Positions 25,753 to 34,623 of a stretch of 64,000 bases of DNA are shown here, in pieces. Position numbers and translations under genes: made by a program. The DNA comes from JAYYZW01 sp036339995. GTDB taxonomy: Bacteria; Pseudomonadota; Gammaproteobacteria; Ga0077536. The stretch covers positions 1 to 64,000 of the forward strand of contig JAYYZW010000014.1 of NCBI GenBank assembly GCA_036339995.1, in the 5' to 3' direction. The stretch's first letter is position 1; the number at the start of each line of letters is the position of its first letter. Under the pieces are notes generated by a model, which worked only from the letters and a program-made list of their open reading frames with translations, was not told where the DNA came from and did not search any database.

Positions 25753-26658
25753 GAGATCGACTTTCAAGCCCTCACAACCGATGTGGCATTCCATATCGGA
25801 GCCGCGTTCGCGAATGATTTGCAAGCTGTCCTGGTGAATAGCGGCCACTTGATCGTCGTCGTAAGTCGGATCGTGGTGATAAAGGTAAAGGCACTGTACA
25901 CCGGCGTCTATCGCGAGGTTGACGGTATCCACATAGCAAGAATGTCCCCAGCCGCGCTTTTTATCGTAATCGTGGGGCGTGTACTGTGCGTCGTGGATGA
26001 GTATGTCTACCCCTTGAATGGTGGAAACCTCCGAACTTCGTTGTTCCGAGACCATGCGTTCGAGCAGTTCATGCTCGTCCTGCTCAAATTCATGAATGCG
26101 CTTTGCGATGGAGGTCTTGAGAAAACGAACCTCGTTGTCGGACACGTACACGACGCTCTTTCCACCGACCTGGAATCGGTAACCATAGGTCAATCCGGGA
26201 TGGTGGACGTTGTGGTAGCTTATTTTAATCGGACCATGCGACAAGCCATTCGCATCGGGTTCGAGATAATCGATTTTAGCCCTCCAGGTCTCGGTCTCGA
26301 TCGGGAAATAAGGCGTCTTCATCTGAGCCGACAATCGCTGTTCGATGTCTCTCGATTTCTCACCGGGACCGAAAAATTTAATCTTCCAGTTGGGCGAAAA
26401 TGCCGGTTGGAAAAAAGGCATGCCGCAAATGTGATCCCAATGGTAATGGGTGAACAACACCATCATTTCGGACAGCTCTTCGTCGCGCATCAATTGCTCA
26501 CCGAGGGAAATGATGCCGGTGCCGCCATCGCAGACCAACAGCGTGTCATCGCTGCGGATTTCCACGCAGGAAGTATTGCCGCCTACGCTCAGATGTGATT
26601 TGTGAGGGGCGGCGTACGATCCTCTTACGCCCCAGAAACGCAGATAGCTGTTGCTCAT
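25750..26658 (-). CDS. MBL-fold metallo-hydrolase coupled to receiver domain
   Basis: This is a 302-aa metallo-beta-lactamase-fold protein, cytoplasmic. The metal motif HYHWDH is at residues 71-76 (H71, H73, D75, H76). Later ligands are the HHPG histidine, the aspartate in YVSDNEV and the histidines in LYHHDPT. The N-terminus LRFWGVRGSYAAP and VGGNTSCVEI are typical of the branch that includes class III cyclic-nucleotide-phosphodiesterase-like proteins. The ATG overlaps the stop of the upstream receiver gene (ATGA), so the two are co-translated. The last two codons and stop abut repeat B. Phosphodiesterase or phosphonate-type activity is only a family inference. Confidence 0.88.
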   Translation of the reverse strand: MSNSYLRFWGVRGSYAAPHKSHLSVGGNTSCVEIRSDDTLLVCDGGTGIISLGEQLMRDEELSEMMVLFTHYHWDHICGMPFFQPAFSPNWKIKFFGPGEKSRDIEQRLSAQMKTPYFPIETETWRAKIDYLEPDANGLSHGPIKISYHNVHHPGLTYGYRFQVGGKSVVYVSDNEVRFLKTSIAKRIHEFEQDEHELLERMVSEQRSSEVSTIQGVDILIHDAQYTPHDYDKKRGWGHSCYVDTVNLAIDAGVQCLYLYHHDPTYDDDQVAAIHQDSLQIIRERGSDMECHIGCEGLKVDL

Positions 26659-27047
26659 ACGTCGGCGTTGCCGGTTCCCACGTACTTGTCGATGAGCGAA
26701 CGTATCGCCTTTTTCGAAATGGGCTTCGCCACGAACTCTAGCACTCCCAGCTCTTTAGCCTCGACGCGATCTTGTGCGTAATCTTTCGAGCTGATCATGA
26801 CGGTTGGCGTATCAACGTGGAGCTCGTGAGCTCGAAGTTCCTTGAGAAAAGTGAAGCCATCCTTGTTGGGCATGATGATGTTTAGAAACAACAGGCTGGG
26901 TTGCTGGGTATTTAGAAAGTCGAGAGATTCCTCGGCCGATTCATACGCGTGAAAATCGAGATCCGCTTCCTCGGCGACCTGTTCGAAAAACGCCCGCATG
27001 GCAATACTGTCGTCGACGAGAACGATGGTCGGTTTGCTTGTTTGCAT
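26655..27047 (-). CDS. Receiver-domain protein lacking the phospho-acceptor Asp (pseudo-receiver)
   Basis: This is a 130-aa stand-alone CheY-like receiver. The acidic pair is D12-D13 (LVDDS), the conserved Ser/Thr is S86 (VMISSKD), and the lysine is K108 (VAKPIS). At the phosphorylation site, where LDxxMP is expected, the sequence reads LFLNIIMP with N56, encoded by AAC. It therefore probably cannot be phosphorylated by the usual route, or mimics one state. It is first of a two-gene unit with the MBL-fold hydrolase. The start ATG 27047 has no obvious strong ribosome site. No histidine kinase is nearby. Confidence 0.88.
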   Translation of the reverse strand: MQTSKPTIVLVDDSIAMRAFFEQVAEEADLDFHAYESAEESLDFLNTQQPSLLFLNIIMPNKDGFTFLKELRAHELHVDTPTVMISSKDYAQDRVEAKELGVLEFVAKPISKKAIRSLIDKYVGTGNADV

Positions 27048-27295
27048 GCGCTTTTGATACCCGAATCCCCGCGTCCGCCGGCTCTTGGCTTACGCTCGGC
27101 CTTACACGTTTCTCCTAACCGCATGAGATCAGAACTATTATAGACAAGAATCCTGCGATATCCCTGGCTTCGGGACAAGCTAAATTTTCAACAATTTTTG
27201 GTTCGAAGCCATAGTACCCCACCGCGAAGCGCAAAAGTATGCCGCTCGGCTCGGGCGTTTATATCGCGAATTTCGAGCACCGCTTCTTTAGTCCT

Positions 27296-27323
27296 TTGAC
27301 TGTGCCTTTCCAGATAATAAAAT
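27296..27323 (+). promoter_or_regulatory. Sigma-70-type promoter upstream of tRNA-Gly
   Basis: TTGACT (27296-27301) and TAAAAT (27318-27323) are separated by 16 bases. Transcription would start near 27331, leaving a leader of about 127 bases before the tRNA. It is the best promoter match in the 27048-27457 gap, which otherwise holds no recognisable gene. Confidence 0.55.
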
Positions 27324-27457
27324 CGGTTCTGATCTCCAATTACTTTAATTAAAAGCGCGGATTTTTAGCGATGCCGGCCCCAAGGGAGAGTACAGGGAGC
27401 GGCGGACCCAAGCCACCGCAGTGCATGATGGAAATCGCTGGGCACAATTATTTCAGA

Positions 27458-27531
27458 GCGGGTGTAGTTCAATGGCAGAACATCAGCTTCCCAAGCTGAG
27501 AACGTGGGTTCGATCCCCATCACCCGCTCCA
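27458..27531 (+). tRNA. tRNA-Gly (anticodon CCC)
   Basis: The gene folds as a normal 74-base tRNA with encoded CCA. The acceptor stem is GCGGGTG/CACCCGC, and the D arm includes TAGTTCAATGGCAGAA. The anticodon stem TCAGC/GCTGA carries loop TTCCCAA, giving anticodon CCC. The T arm is GTGGGTTCGATCCCCAT and the discriminator base is U. It decodes GGG codons. It stands alone between a strong promoter-like sequence and the HD-domain gene 61 bases downstream. Confidence 0.96.
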
Positions 27532-27592
27532 CTAAGCCGTACATCTCACCAATCCTCCACTGCGGCGGCCCAATCGCACGCCCTCACCTGAT

Positions 27593-28243
27593 ATGTTGAA
27601 CGATATTCGCGACGCGCAACTGGAAGCCAAGGCCAAGGCCTTGTACAGCGACGAACTGCCCTACCACAACTTCTCTCATATTCTGGATACACTCAATTCA
27701 GCCGGTATCATCCTAACGCGCTGTGCGCGTGAGAACATCCGGATAGACGCCCGCGTAGTATACTTTGCGCTGCTGTTCCACGATGCGGGTTACCACGAAG
27801 ATCACGTCGCGAAAGGTTACAAAAACAAAGAGCTTTACTCGGTCAAGCTCGCTCAGGAAACCCTGCGCGAGCATGGTCTTTCCGCCAGTCTCCTCGGCAA
27901 AGTGTCCAAGGCGATCCTCGCCACCGAGCGCAATGCGAGCTTTGTGAGTGCGGAACACAAGGCCGTCAGAGCGGCGGACCTGTCAGGCCTGGCTGCCGAA
28001 TATGAGCGCTTTCTCGAAAGCTCGATCAAGCTCAAGCGGGAACACGAATACCTGAACCAGCAGCCCATTAGCTGGCCCCGATGGCAATCCGTATCGCGCG
28101 AAGTCATCGGCTTTTACCTCTCGCAGGAAATACGGTTGACGAGCTATTTTCACGATGAAAACGGCGAATCGGCCTACCATAAGGCAGTACGTCAAAATCT
28201 CGCCCGCCTGCTGAGTGAGCCCCGGGAACCCAGGATCAATTGA
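27593..28243 (+). CDS. HD-domain metal-dependent phosphohydrolase
   Basis: This is a 216-aa predicted HD-superfamily protein. Early residues YHNFSHILDTL supply a histidine, LLFHDAGYHEDH carries the HD doublet (about residues 62-63), and AAEHKAVRAADLSGL contains the later aspartate, in the order seen in bacterial HD hydrolases of this size. There is no signal peptide or membrane segment, so it is cytoplasmic. ATG 27593 lies downstream of the tRNA with no strong ribosome site, and readthrough from the tRNA promoter is possible. Substrate unknown; nucleotides are typical for the superfamily. Confidence 0.8.
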   Translation: MLNDIRDAQLEAKAKALYSDELPYHNFSHILDTLNSAGIILTRCARENIRIDARVVYFALLFHDAGYHEDHVAKGYKNKELYSVKLAQETLREHGLSASLLGKVSKAILATERNASFVSAEHKAVRAADLSGLAAEYERFLESSIKLKREHEYLNQQPISWPRWQSVSREVIGFYLSQEIRLTSYFHDENGESAYHKAVRQNLARLLSEPREPRIN

Positions 28244-28257
28244 TTCGAACCCGCGGA

Positions 28258-28854
28258 TCAGGTGGCATCTTCAGCACCGATTCTCAGTAGGATAAAGTCC
28301 ATGTCGTTTTCAATCAGCTTGATGCGCATGGCGCGGATGTCCTTGATTCCGGAAAACGGCCCGACATGCACCCGGAACCAAACATCCTGGCCATTGATGA
28401 CGACGCGATGAATCCGTGCGGTGATACCACGCAGAGCGAGTCTTGCTTTTGCATGATCGGCGTCATCGAACTGCTTGAATGACCCGACCTGCAAGACATA
28501 TATGCCCGGCGCCAGACTCGGTTCATCTTCGTCATCTTTGTCCGATAACTCCCATTCCGGAACAGGAACCTCCATCTCGGGAAGGATCGTGTAGAAATCG
28601 AATTTGGGGCGTGGAAGCACCACTTTGGTGTCTGATGTGACATCGGGTTCGTCGAATTTCCCCTGATCGATCGAACTGGAATCTCGCTTGCTGATCAATG
28701 ACGCGGGCGGCGGCAGGCTGCCGGACCAGAGGTAGACCGCAAGTGCGACCAGCAAACCGAGCGCCAGTCCGCTGACGAAGGACATCCAGCTTCCCCGGCG
28801 CTCGCGCGCTTTGGATGGGGATCGGGCGGTGTTTTTGTAATCTTTCGGGGTCAT
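28258..28854 (-). CDS. SPOR-domain membrane protein (downstream of argS)
   Basis: This 198-aa protein has a basic cytoplasmic start, one membrane helix (WMSFVSGLALGLLVALAVYLW, about residues 23-43), a variable linker and a C-terminal SPOR domain (GIYVLQVGSFKQFDDADHAK to the end). SPOR domains bind glycan strands lacking stem peptides at the division septum. It follows argS by 15 bases on the same strand, an order conserved in many Gammaproteobacteria, and is probably cotranscribed. It is FtsN-like in architecture, but shorter, and not shown to be FtsN. Confidence 0.88.
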   Translation of the reverse strand: MTPKDYKNTARSPSKARERRGSWMSFVSGLALGLLVALAVYLWSGSLPPPASLISKRDSSSIDQGKFDEPDVTSDTKVVLPRPKFDFYTILPEMEVPVPEWELSDKDDEDEPSLAPGIYVLQVGSFKQFDDADHAKARLALRGITARIHRVVINGQDVWFRVHVGPFSGIKDIRAMRIKLIENDMDFILLRIGAEDAT

Positions 28855-28869
28855 CGCGAGGATCTGCGT

Positions 28870-30627
28870 CTACATCTCCATCGGCGCCTGAATGCCGAGA
28901 ATCGCAAGCCCGTTGGCGATGATCTGGCGTACCGCGGTGACCAGCGCAATGCGCGCGTTGCGCACGGCGTCATCGTCCACCAGCATCCTGTGGGCGTTGT
29001 AGTAAACATGAAACTCGGTCGCCAGGTCGCGTAAATAGTTGCTCAATTGATGCGGCTCCCGGCCCAGGCATGCGGTCTCGACCACATCCGGATACTGCGA
29101 CAGCAAAACCGCTATCGCTCTCTCCGCGGGTTCGACCAGGTATTCATCCAGCGCCTCAGTGGATCCCGTTACTGCAAGTTTTCTTTCATTCATCTGCCGC
29201 AATACGCTGCAGATACGCGCGTGGGCATACTGCACATAGTAGACGGGGTTATCGCTGCTCTGCGCCTTCGCGAGATCGAGGTCGAATTCGAGGTGCTGAT
29301 CTGAGCGGCGCATTACGTAGAAGAATCGCGCGGCGTCTACGCCAACTTCCCGAACGAGTTGCTTCAGGGTTACGAATTCGCCGGCACGGGTCGACATCGC
29401 CACTTTTTCGCCGCCCCGCATGAGGATCGCGAATTGCACCAGCAGAATTTCGAGGTTTCCAGGATCCAGATCCAATGCCTGCATCGCCGCCTTTACCCGC
29501 GGCATATAGCCATGATGATCCGCACCCCAGATATCGATCACGCTTTCGAACCCACGCGAAAACTTGTCGAGGTGATAGGCGATATCCGAAGCAAAGTAAG
29601 TTTTCGCACCGTTCTCCCTCACGACGACGCGGTCCTTCTCGTCACCGAAAGCGGAGGACTTAAACCACCGCGCGCCACTCTCTTCGAACAGCTGCCCGCT
29701 TTGATCCAATGCATCGATGGCGTCGTCTATCAAACCCCGATCGTCGAGCGAAGCTTCCGAATACCATGAATCGAATCGCACGCCGAATTCCGCAAGATCG
29801 GCCTCAATTTCCCCGAGAATTGTGCTCTTGGCCGAACGATGAATTTCATCGTAGCGCCCCGGACCGAGTGCCTGTTTTGCCTTTGCGATCATGTCGTCGA
29901 GCGCGCGCTCCGGATCGCCCGCGGCGTCGATGTCTTGAAACGCCGAGGCCTCGACCAGCATCGCGTCGCCGCACCTGGCCTTTAGATCGGATGCGATCTC
30001 CCCGATGTAACCACCCTGGTAGGCCTGTTGGGGGAATTCGACGTCGAGGCCGAACGATTCGAGATAGCGCAGCCAGACGCTCAACGCGAGAATATCTATT
30101 TGGCGGCCGGCATCGTTGACGTAGTATTCACGATATACCTCATAACCGCAGGTTTCGAAAAGATTGGCGAGAGAAGATCCAAAGGCCGCTCCTCTCCCAT
30201 GGCCGATATGCAGCGGGCCGGTCGGATTTGCCGATACGAATTCCAATTGTACCTTGCGGCCAGCGCCAAGCTGACAAGACCCGTACGATTCTTGCTCGGA
30301 AAAGATCCGACCGACGATGCCGAACACATCCCTGTTACGAATGACGAAATTGATGAACCCGGCGCCTGCGACTTCGACCTTTTCGAGTAGATCGAGAGCA
30401 GACATTTCCGCGGCGATGAGGGCAGCGATTTCACGTGGCGGCCGCCGGCAGGGTTTGGCCAGTAACATCGCGACGTTTGTGCTGAAATCCCCGTGCGCGC
30501 TTTGTTTCGGCGTCTCAATCGTATAATCCGCGGCCGCCTCGTGCGGAATCTCGCCACCGGTGCGCAGGTGGTCGAGCACGCTTTCGAGTGAAGCCCGCAG
30601 TAATTGCTTCAATGTTCTTGGTCCCAA
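28870..30627 (-). CDS. argS: Arginyl-tRNA synthetase
   Basis: ArgS charges tRNA-Arg in the cytoplasm. At 585 aa it is full length. The class I signature appears as PTGPLHIGHGRGAAFG (HIGH) near residues 130-145 and the KMSKS-equivalent as KVAMSTRAGEF near 393. The N-terminal arginyl-tRNA additional domain and C-terminal DALR anticodon-binding domain (ending NGLAILGIQAPMEM) are present. The SPOR gene follows at 15 bases. Upstream is a family C repeat and the rhodanese gene. The assignment is secure. Confidence 0.98.
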   Translation of the reverse strand: MGPRTLKQLLRASLESVLDHLRTGGEIPHEAAADYTIETPKQSAHGDFSTNVAMLLAKPCRRPPREIAALIAAEMSALDLLEKVEVAGAGFINFVIRNRDVFGIVGRIFSEQESYGSCQLGAGRKVQLEFVSANPTGPLHIGHGRGAAFGSSLANLFETCGYEVYREYYVNDAGRQIDILALSVWLRYLESFGLDVEFPQQAYQGGYIGEIASDLKARCGDAMLVEASAFQDIDAAGDPERALDDMIAKAKQALGPGRYDEIHRSAKSTILGEIEADLAEFGVRFDSWYSEASLDDRGLIDDAIDALDQSGQLFEESGARWFKSSAFGDEKDRVVVRENGAKTYFASDIAYHLDKFSRGFESVIDIWGADHHGYMPRVKAAMQALDLDPGNLEILLVQFAILMRGGEKVAMSTRAGEFVTLKQLVREVGVDAARFFYVMRRSDQHLEFDLDLAKAQSSDNPVYYVQYAHARICSVLRQMNERKLAVTGSTEALDEYLVEPAERAIAVLLSQYPDVVETACLGREPHQLSNYLRDLATEFHVYYNAHRMLVDDDAVRNARIALVTAVRQIIANGLAILGIQAPMEM

Positions 30628-30722
30628 CCCTAATACCTATCCCGATTGCATAGGTGATATGCATCCATAAACGTTAATATTTCTCTCGCAAGGACGCCAA
30701 GCAAGCAATCGGTATGATTCTA

Positions 30723-30869
30723 GAACCCATCTCAAAATTATTCGGGCCAACCTTGCCCCCTGAAAATCGGGGTTGCAAGGCGCAGCGCGCAGGGCATGAT
30801 GATTCCATGTTCAAGCGCTACAACGCAGCAAACGCGGTTTTCAGAGGGCAACCCGAAGGGCTGGCGGCC
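30723..30869. repeat. Palindromic repeat family C, copy 1
   Basis: The left edge starts GAACCCATCTCAAAATTATT (identical for 24 bases with 34624-34647). The interior has inverted segments CCCCTGAAAATC (30757-30768) and GGTTTTCAGAGGG (30838-30850), with CCAACCTTG and AGGGCTGG nearer the edges. Seen from the rhodanese gene, it begins about four bases after the TGA stop (30875). It is non-coding. Confidence 0.6.
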
Positions 30870-30874
30870 TGAAT

Positions 30875-31510
30875 TCATTTCACGACCGTCAACGCGAGGA
30901 TCTCCCAATCCTGCAAGCCGCCGCGATACCACTTTATCTTTGCCGCCGGGTAACCGAACTTGAGGAGGGTTTTTATATTGGTGGGCGATTGACCGCACCA
31001 CATTCCGTTGCAGAACAGCACCAGGGTCTTGGCGTGCGTGAAATCCCACAAACCTTCCAAGCTCACAGCGCCAAATCGTTCCTCGAGGATTTCGGCGATT
31101 AGCAGCGGATCGGTGCCTGCTGCCGGGTTGAGTTCCGTCCAAGGGATATTGATGGACCCGGGAATAGTCCCCTTGCTGACCCAGCCGGGCGTACGTGAAT
31201 CGATAATGAGTATTGAATCATCCGTAACGGCTCTCGAAATATAGTCGATGAGTTCGATCTCCCCGAGCGTTTGCACACCCCCCGAAATAACGATGGGCTG
31301 AATGCAAAAGGGCGGACATTTTCGCGACGTTTTGGCATACCGCGGGTCGACCGTATTATCCAAGTCCTGGCTGCGCATGATGGTGACCGGCCTGCCATCG
31401 TGCTTGATCTCGACTTTGGACAGTCCCCGATCAATGGCCACGGCAAGCTCCTCAGCAACCGTTATCTGCAGAACGAACAAACATCCCGCGATTATCAGCA
31501 AGTTTTTCAT
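30875..31510 (-). CDS. Secreted rhodanese-like domain protein
   Basis: This is a 211-aa protein with an N-terminal signal peptide (NLLIIAGCLFVLQITVAEE) and one rhodanese domain. DSILIIDSRTPGWVSKGTI is the early substrate-binding strand, and VLFCNGMWCGQS contains the cysteine loop (C...C spacing of five), the presumed active-site loop. An extra cysteine pair lies at RKCPPFCIQP near residue 67. It is therefore periplasmic, probably handling sulfur or redox chemistry, but it may be a catalytically altered family member. It lies between the priA and argS genes, with a repeat after its stop. Confidence 0.85.
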   Translation of the reverse strand: MKNLLIIAGCLFVLQITVAEELAVAIDRGLSKVEIKHDGRPVTIMRSQDLDNTVDPRYAKTSRKCPPFCIQPIVISGGVQTLGEIELIDYISRAVTDDSILIIDSRTPGWVSKGTIPGSINIPWTELNPAAGTDPLLIAEILEERFGAVSLEGLWDFTHAKTLVLFCNGMWCGQSPTNIKTLLKFGYPAAKIKWYRGGLQDWEILALTVVK

Positions 31511-31625
31511 AACGCCACTTTAGTGCTTGTTGAAATTAGGCCGCGTCATCACCGATCCCGCTGCCACCCACCATCCGGCGCACCGATCTCGAAGCCGCTT
31601 CGACCATTGTAGAACCAGATGACCT

Positions 31626-33833
31626 TTACAAGGTGTCTTGAGGGTCAATATCCAGTGACCAGCGGACACGTGTTTGACGGGCGAGATCCTCCAGCCTTTC
31701 CATGTGATCGGAAATTAGCTGGCCACTATGCGAGCGCCTTGATGCACGGATCACCACGAGGGCTCGATACTTTCCCGCTCTACGTTCCATCAGCGCCGGA
31801 ATGGGGTAGCTCACCTCGACCCGGGGTATTGCACGCGCTACCAACAGACCGCGTGCAAGTCGCAGGAAATCCAACGCGCCCGCGGGTTTCGCCGATTCTG
31901 CCCTGATGATCGCCATCGCTGAATAAGGCGGCAGACCGGCTTGCTTACGCTCTCTCAAGGCGGCAACCGCATAGGCATAGTAGCCATCGTCAATGATTCG
32001 CCGCAGGACCGGATGGTGCGGGTGATGGGTCTGAATCAGGACGCGCCCCTGGGTCAGGGTACGGCCCGCGCGCCCGGCAACCTGCAACAGAAGCTGTGCG
32101 AGTCGCTCGTCGGCTCGAAAGTCGACCGAATACAGCCGACTGTCTGCATCGACTACTCCGACCAAAGTAACGCCGGCAAAATCCAGCCCCTTCGCCACCA
32201 TTTGAGTCCCGATCAGGATATCCACTGCCCCCCTCGCGACGGCGGTGATGACTTCCTCGTAATACCCTTTCCGCCTGACCGAATCCCGGTCCAGGCGGCG
32301 CACCTTTTTATCTGGAAACAGTTCGGTAATCGCCTCCTCGACTCTTTCGGTCCCAAGACCGATCTGTGCAATTTCAGCTTCCTCGCAACAGCGAGCCGGG
32401 CGGTTCGCGTGCCATTGCCGGTCGCAATGATGACACCGCGTCACTCCGAGTGCCTTGTGGAATACGACATAGGCGTCACACCGATCGCATCGTTGAGGTT
32501 CTCCGCAATTGCGGCAGATCAAAAGAGGCGAGTAGCCGCGACGGTTGAGAAACAACAGGGCTTGTTCGCCGCGAGCGAGGTGTGTGCGTATCGAATCTAT
32601 CAATGCGTCGCTGAGCCCTGCGATGAGCTTCAATCCCCTGACGTCGACGCAGCTTATGAGCGGCATCGGGATATCCTGCGGCCGGGACGATATGACCGCT
32701 CTCGCATACTTACCTCGCTCCACATTGGCCAAGGATTCCAGTGATGGCGTCGCCGACCCCAAGACCACCGGAAACCCTCCCTGCTGAGCACGCACCGTCG
32801 CAATATCGCGCGCCGAATAGCGGAATCCTTCGTGCTGCTTGTAGGATTGATCGTGCTCTTCGTCGACTACCACGAGTGCCAGATCGGGCATAGGCACCCA
32901 CACCGCCGATCGTGTACCGACGAGGACCCGGACCTCGCGGTGCATGCAAAGCGCCCATGTCGACGCGCGTTCGCGATCCGTCAAGCCCGAATGTATAACG
33001 CCGACGCGCTCGCCAAAGCGCGCTTGAAAGCGGCCGACGAGCTGTTTCGTCAATCCGATTTCCGGGACCAGAACAAGTGACTGACCTCCTCTGTCCAGGC
33101 AAGATTCGACCGCCGCAAGGTATACCTCGGTCTTGCCGCTGCCCGTGACGCCCTGCAGAACGATGGCCTTAAATGCCGAGAAATTCTCGATGATCATTTG
33201 AGCAGCAACATTCTGCTCTTCGGTGAGGACGACCCCGGGCTCGACGGGAGCATTCGGAACCGGCGGGGTGTCGTCATCGATCTGTTCGATCCACGCTTTG
33301 GCGAGCAAGCGCTTGACGACTGGCCGCCATGCGAACTCGAGGCTCGAAAGTGCCTGGGGCGCACAGGCGCCTGTACGGAGCAACCGCAGCACCTCTTTCT
33401 GCCGTGGGGCATTGCGGCCCAGGGCGGCTAGCCCCTGTTTTCCGCCGGTAGTTATCCGCCAGGCGTGATGATTGACGGGCGGTAGTGAGCGGCGGCGGCG
33501 ACGTAAGCGGGTCGGCAACATCGCGGCGATCACCTCGCCCAGCGGGTGATGGTAGTAGCGCGCCGCCCAGCGCGCGAGTGCAAGATTTTCACCGCCGAGT
33601 AACGGGTGGTCGTCCAGTAATTCGACAATGGCCTTCAGCTTTTCTTGTTCGACCTCGCTCGAAGATTTGCGATTGAGCACGACGCCAACGCGTGTAGAAC
33701 GGCCAAAGGGCACTAGAACGCGTGTCCCGATCAGATTGTCGACCGATTGAAATCTTTTCGGCAATCGGTAATCGAAAGTCTGCCGCAACGGGGCGAATAC
33801 GGCGACATCGATGACGACCGGGTGACCGGACAT
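31626..33833 (-). CDS. priA: Primosomal protein N' (PriA helicase)
   Basis: PriA restarts stalled replication forks by loading the replisome. It is 735 aa, full length. An N-terminal DNA-binding domain is followed by the helicase core: Walker A GVTGSGKTEVY, Walker B VVVDEEHDQSY and later motif GSATPSLESL. The zinc-binding insert has cysteines in CRNCGEPQRCDRC and CHHCDRQWHANRPARC. It starts one base after the stop of the upstream hypothetical gene, so the two are cotranscribed. Confidence 0.98.
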   Translation of the reverse strand: MSGHPVVIDVAVFAPLRQTFDYRLPKRFQSVDNLIGTRVLVPFGRSTRVGVVLNRKSSSEVEQEKLKAIVELLDDHPLLGGENLALARWAARYYHHPLGEVIAAMLPTRLRRRRRSLPPVNHHAWRITTGGKQGLAALGRNAPRQKEVLRLLRTGACAPQALSSLEFAWRPVVKRLLAKAWIEQIDDDTPPVPNAPVEPGVVLTEEQNVAAQMIIENFSAFKAIVLQGVTGSGKTEVYLAAVESCLDRGGQSLVLVPEIGLTKQLVGRFQARFGERVGVIHSGLTDRERASTWALCMHREVRVLVGTRSAVWVPMPDLALVVVDEEHDQSYKQHEGFRYSARDIATVRAQQGGFPVVLGSATPSLESLANVERGKYARAVISSRPQDIPMPLISCVDVRGLKLIAGLSDALIDSIRTHLARGEQALLFLNRRGYSPLLICRNCGEPQRCDRCDAYVVFHKALGVTRCHHCDRQWHANRPARCCEEAEIAQIGLGTERVEEAITELFPDKKVRRLDRDSVRRKGYYEEVITAVARGAVDILIGTQMVAKGLDFAGVTLVGVVDADSRLYSVDFRADERLAQLLLQVAGRAGRTLTQGRVLIQTHHPHHPVLRRIIDDGYYAYAVAALRERKQAGLPPYSAMAIIRAESAKPAGALDFLRLARGLLVARAIPRVEVSYPIPALMERRAGKYRALVVIRASRRSHSGQLISDHMERLEDLARQTRVRWSLDIDPQDTL

Positions 33834-33834
33834 G

Positions 33835-34551
33835 TCAGTTGGCCCCGGTCGGCAACCGGGGTGGGGTTGTCCATTCGCGCGACGCGCTCATGTCAACGCC
33901 GCCAGCATGGATAACGGAGAACCACAGGGAATTGAATACCTGGCCGGAACTGATCAGACGGGCAACCGCCGGGATCGCGGCTCGCTGCATCGGTTTGCCG
34001 TCGATTGGACTCAATGGGTGTCGCATAGCACCTTCTGTCGGAAACACCGCCAGCTCGAATCGCTGTTCCACGATAATTAACTTGAACAGCGGCACGGATT
34101 GCATCGCGGTCGAACGGCGGAAGCGAAATCGGGCTTCAGTAAAATCGTAGGCGAGTCGTCGCTCGATAAGGTAGCGCGTCACGGCTTCGAGTTCGGGGGT
34201 GGACAAATGAAGATGGATCGCCGAATGATCGCAGGCCGTTCCATATAATACGGCCCCGGTCAGCCGCGGCTCGAAAATTTCGAGGAGCTCCATCGCCTTG
34301 AGGGCTGCTTCGCGCAGGAGCAGCATCCGAGTTCCATGAGTGTCGGCGTGAAAAAGCGTCAGATACTCGGCAAGCGCGTTGTGCACTTCGAGATTGTCCG
34401 GAAGATTCCGGCTGTTTTCCGCACCGAGTTCTCGCGCCGCTTTACGCTTTGCGCCTTCGAAGCCGCCGGCAGTCCCGTCCGCGATCATTCGCGCCGCCGT
34501 CGCCGCAATTTCGGCACGGACATTTTTCGATTGCCGTCGTTTCTGCGCCAT
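33835..34551 (-). CDS. Conserved hypothetical protein, possible nucleotidyltransferase-like fold
   Basis: I do not recognise this 238-aa protein with certainty. It opens with a very basic region (MAQKRRQSKNVRAEI) and an alanine-rich helix pattern (IAATAARMIADG). The central stretch GAVLYGTACDHSAIHLHL resembles the first strand-loop of nucleotidyltransferase-like folds, though no clear GS-x-DxD motif is seen. It has no signal peptide. It is directly upstream of priA (one base gap), which makes a role in DNA or RNA handling plausible, but function is unproven. Confidence 0.75.
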   Translation of the reverse strand: MAQKRRQSKNVRAEIAATAARMIADGTAGGFEGAKRKAARELGAENSRNLPDNLEVHNALAEYLTLFHADTHGTRMLLLREAALKAMELLEIFEPRLTGAVLYGTACDHSAIHLHLSTPELEAVTRYLIERRLAYDFTEARFRFRRSTAMQSVPLFKLIIVEQRFELAVFPTEGAMRHPLSPIDGKPMQRAAIPAVARLISSGQVFNSLWFSVIHAGGVDMSASREWTTPPRLPTGAN

Positions 34552-34623
34552 CGTAATTCGCTGGTGTACGGCGACCTCGATTTCGATTATGTCCGAACCC
34601 TGTGTGCACCACCGGGATTGTTC

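Noticed and set aside
25783..26598. 271-codon plus-strand frame opposite the MBL-fold gene
   Set aside because: The minus-strand protein has all metal motifs. The opposite frame has no recognisable features or ribosome site.
30684..30704. CTCGCAAGGACGCCAAGCA-type motif resembling one at 42556
   Set aside because: It is short and imperfect in reverse orientation, so it is not counted as a defined repeat family.
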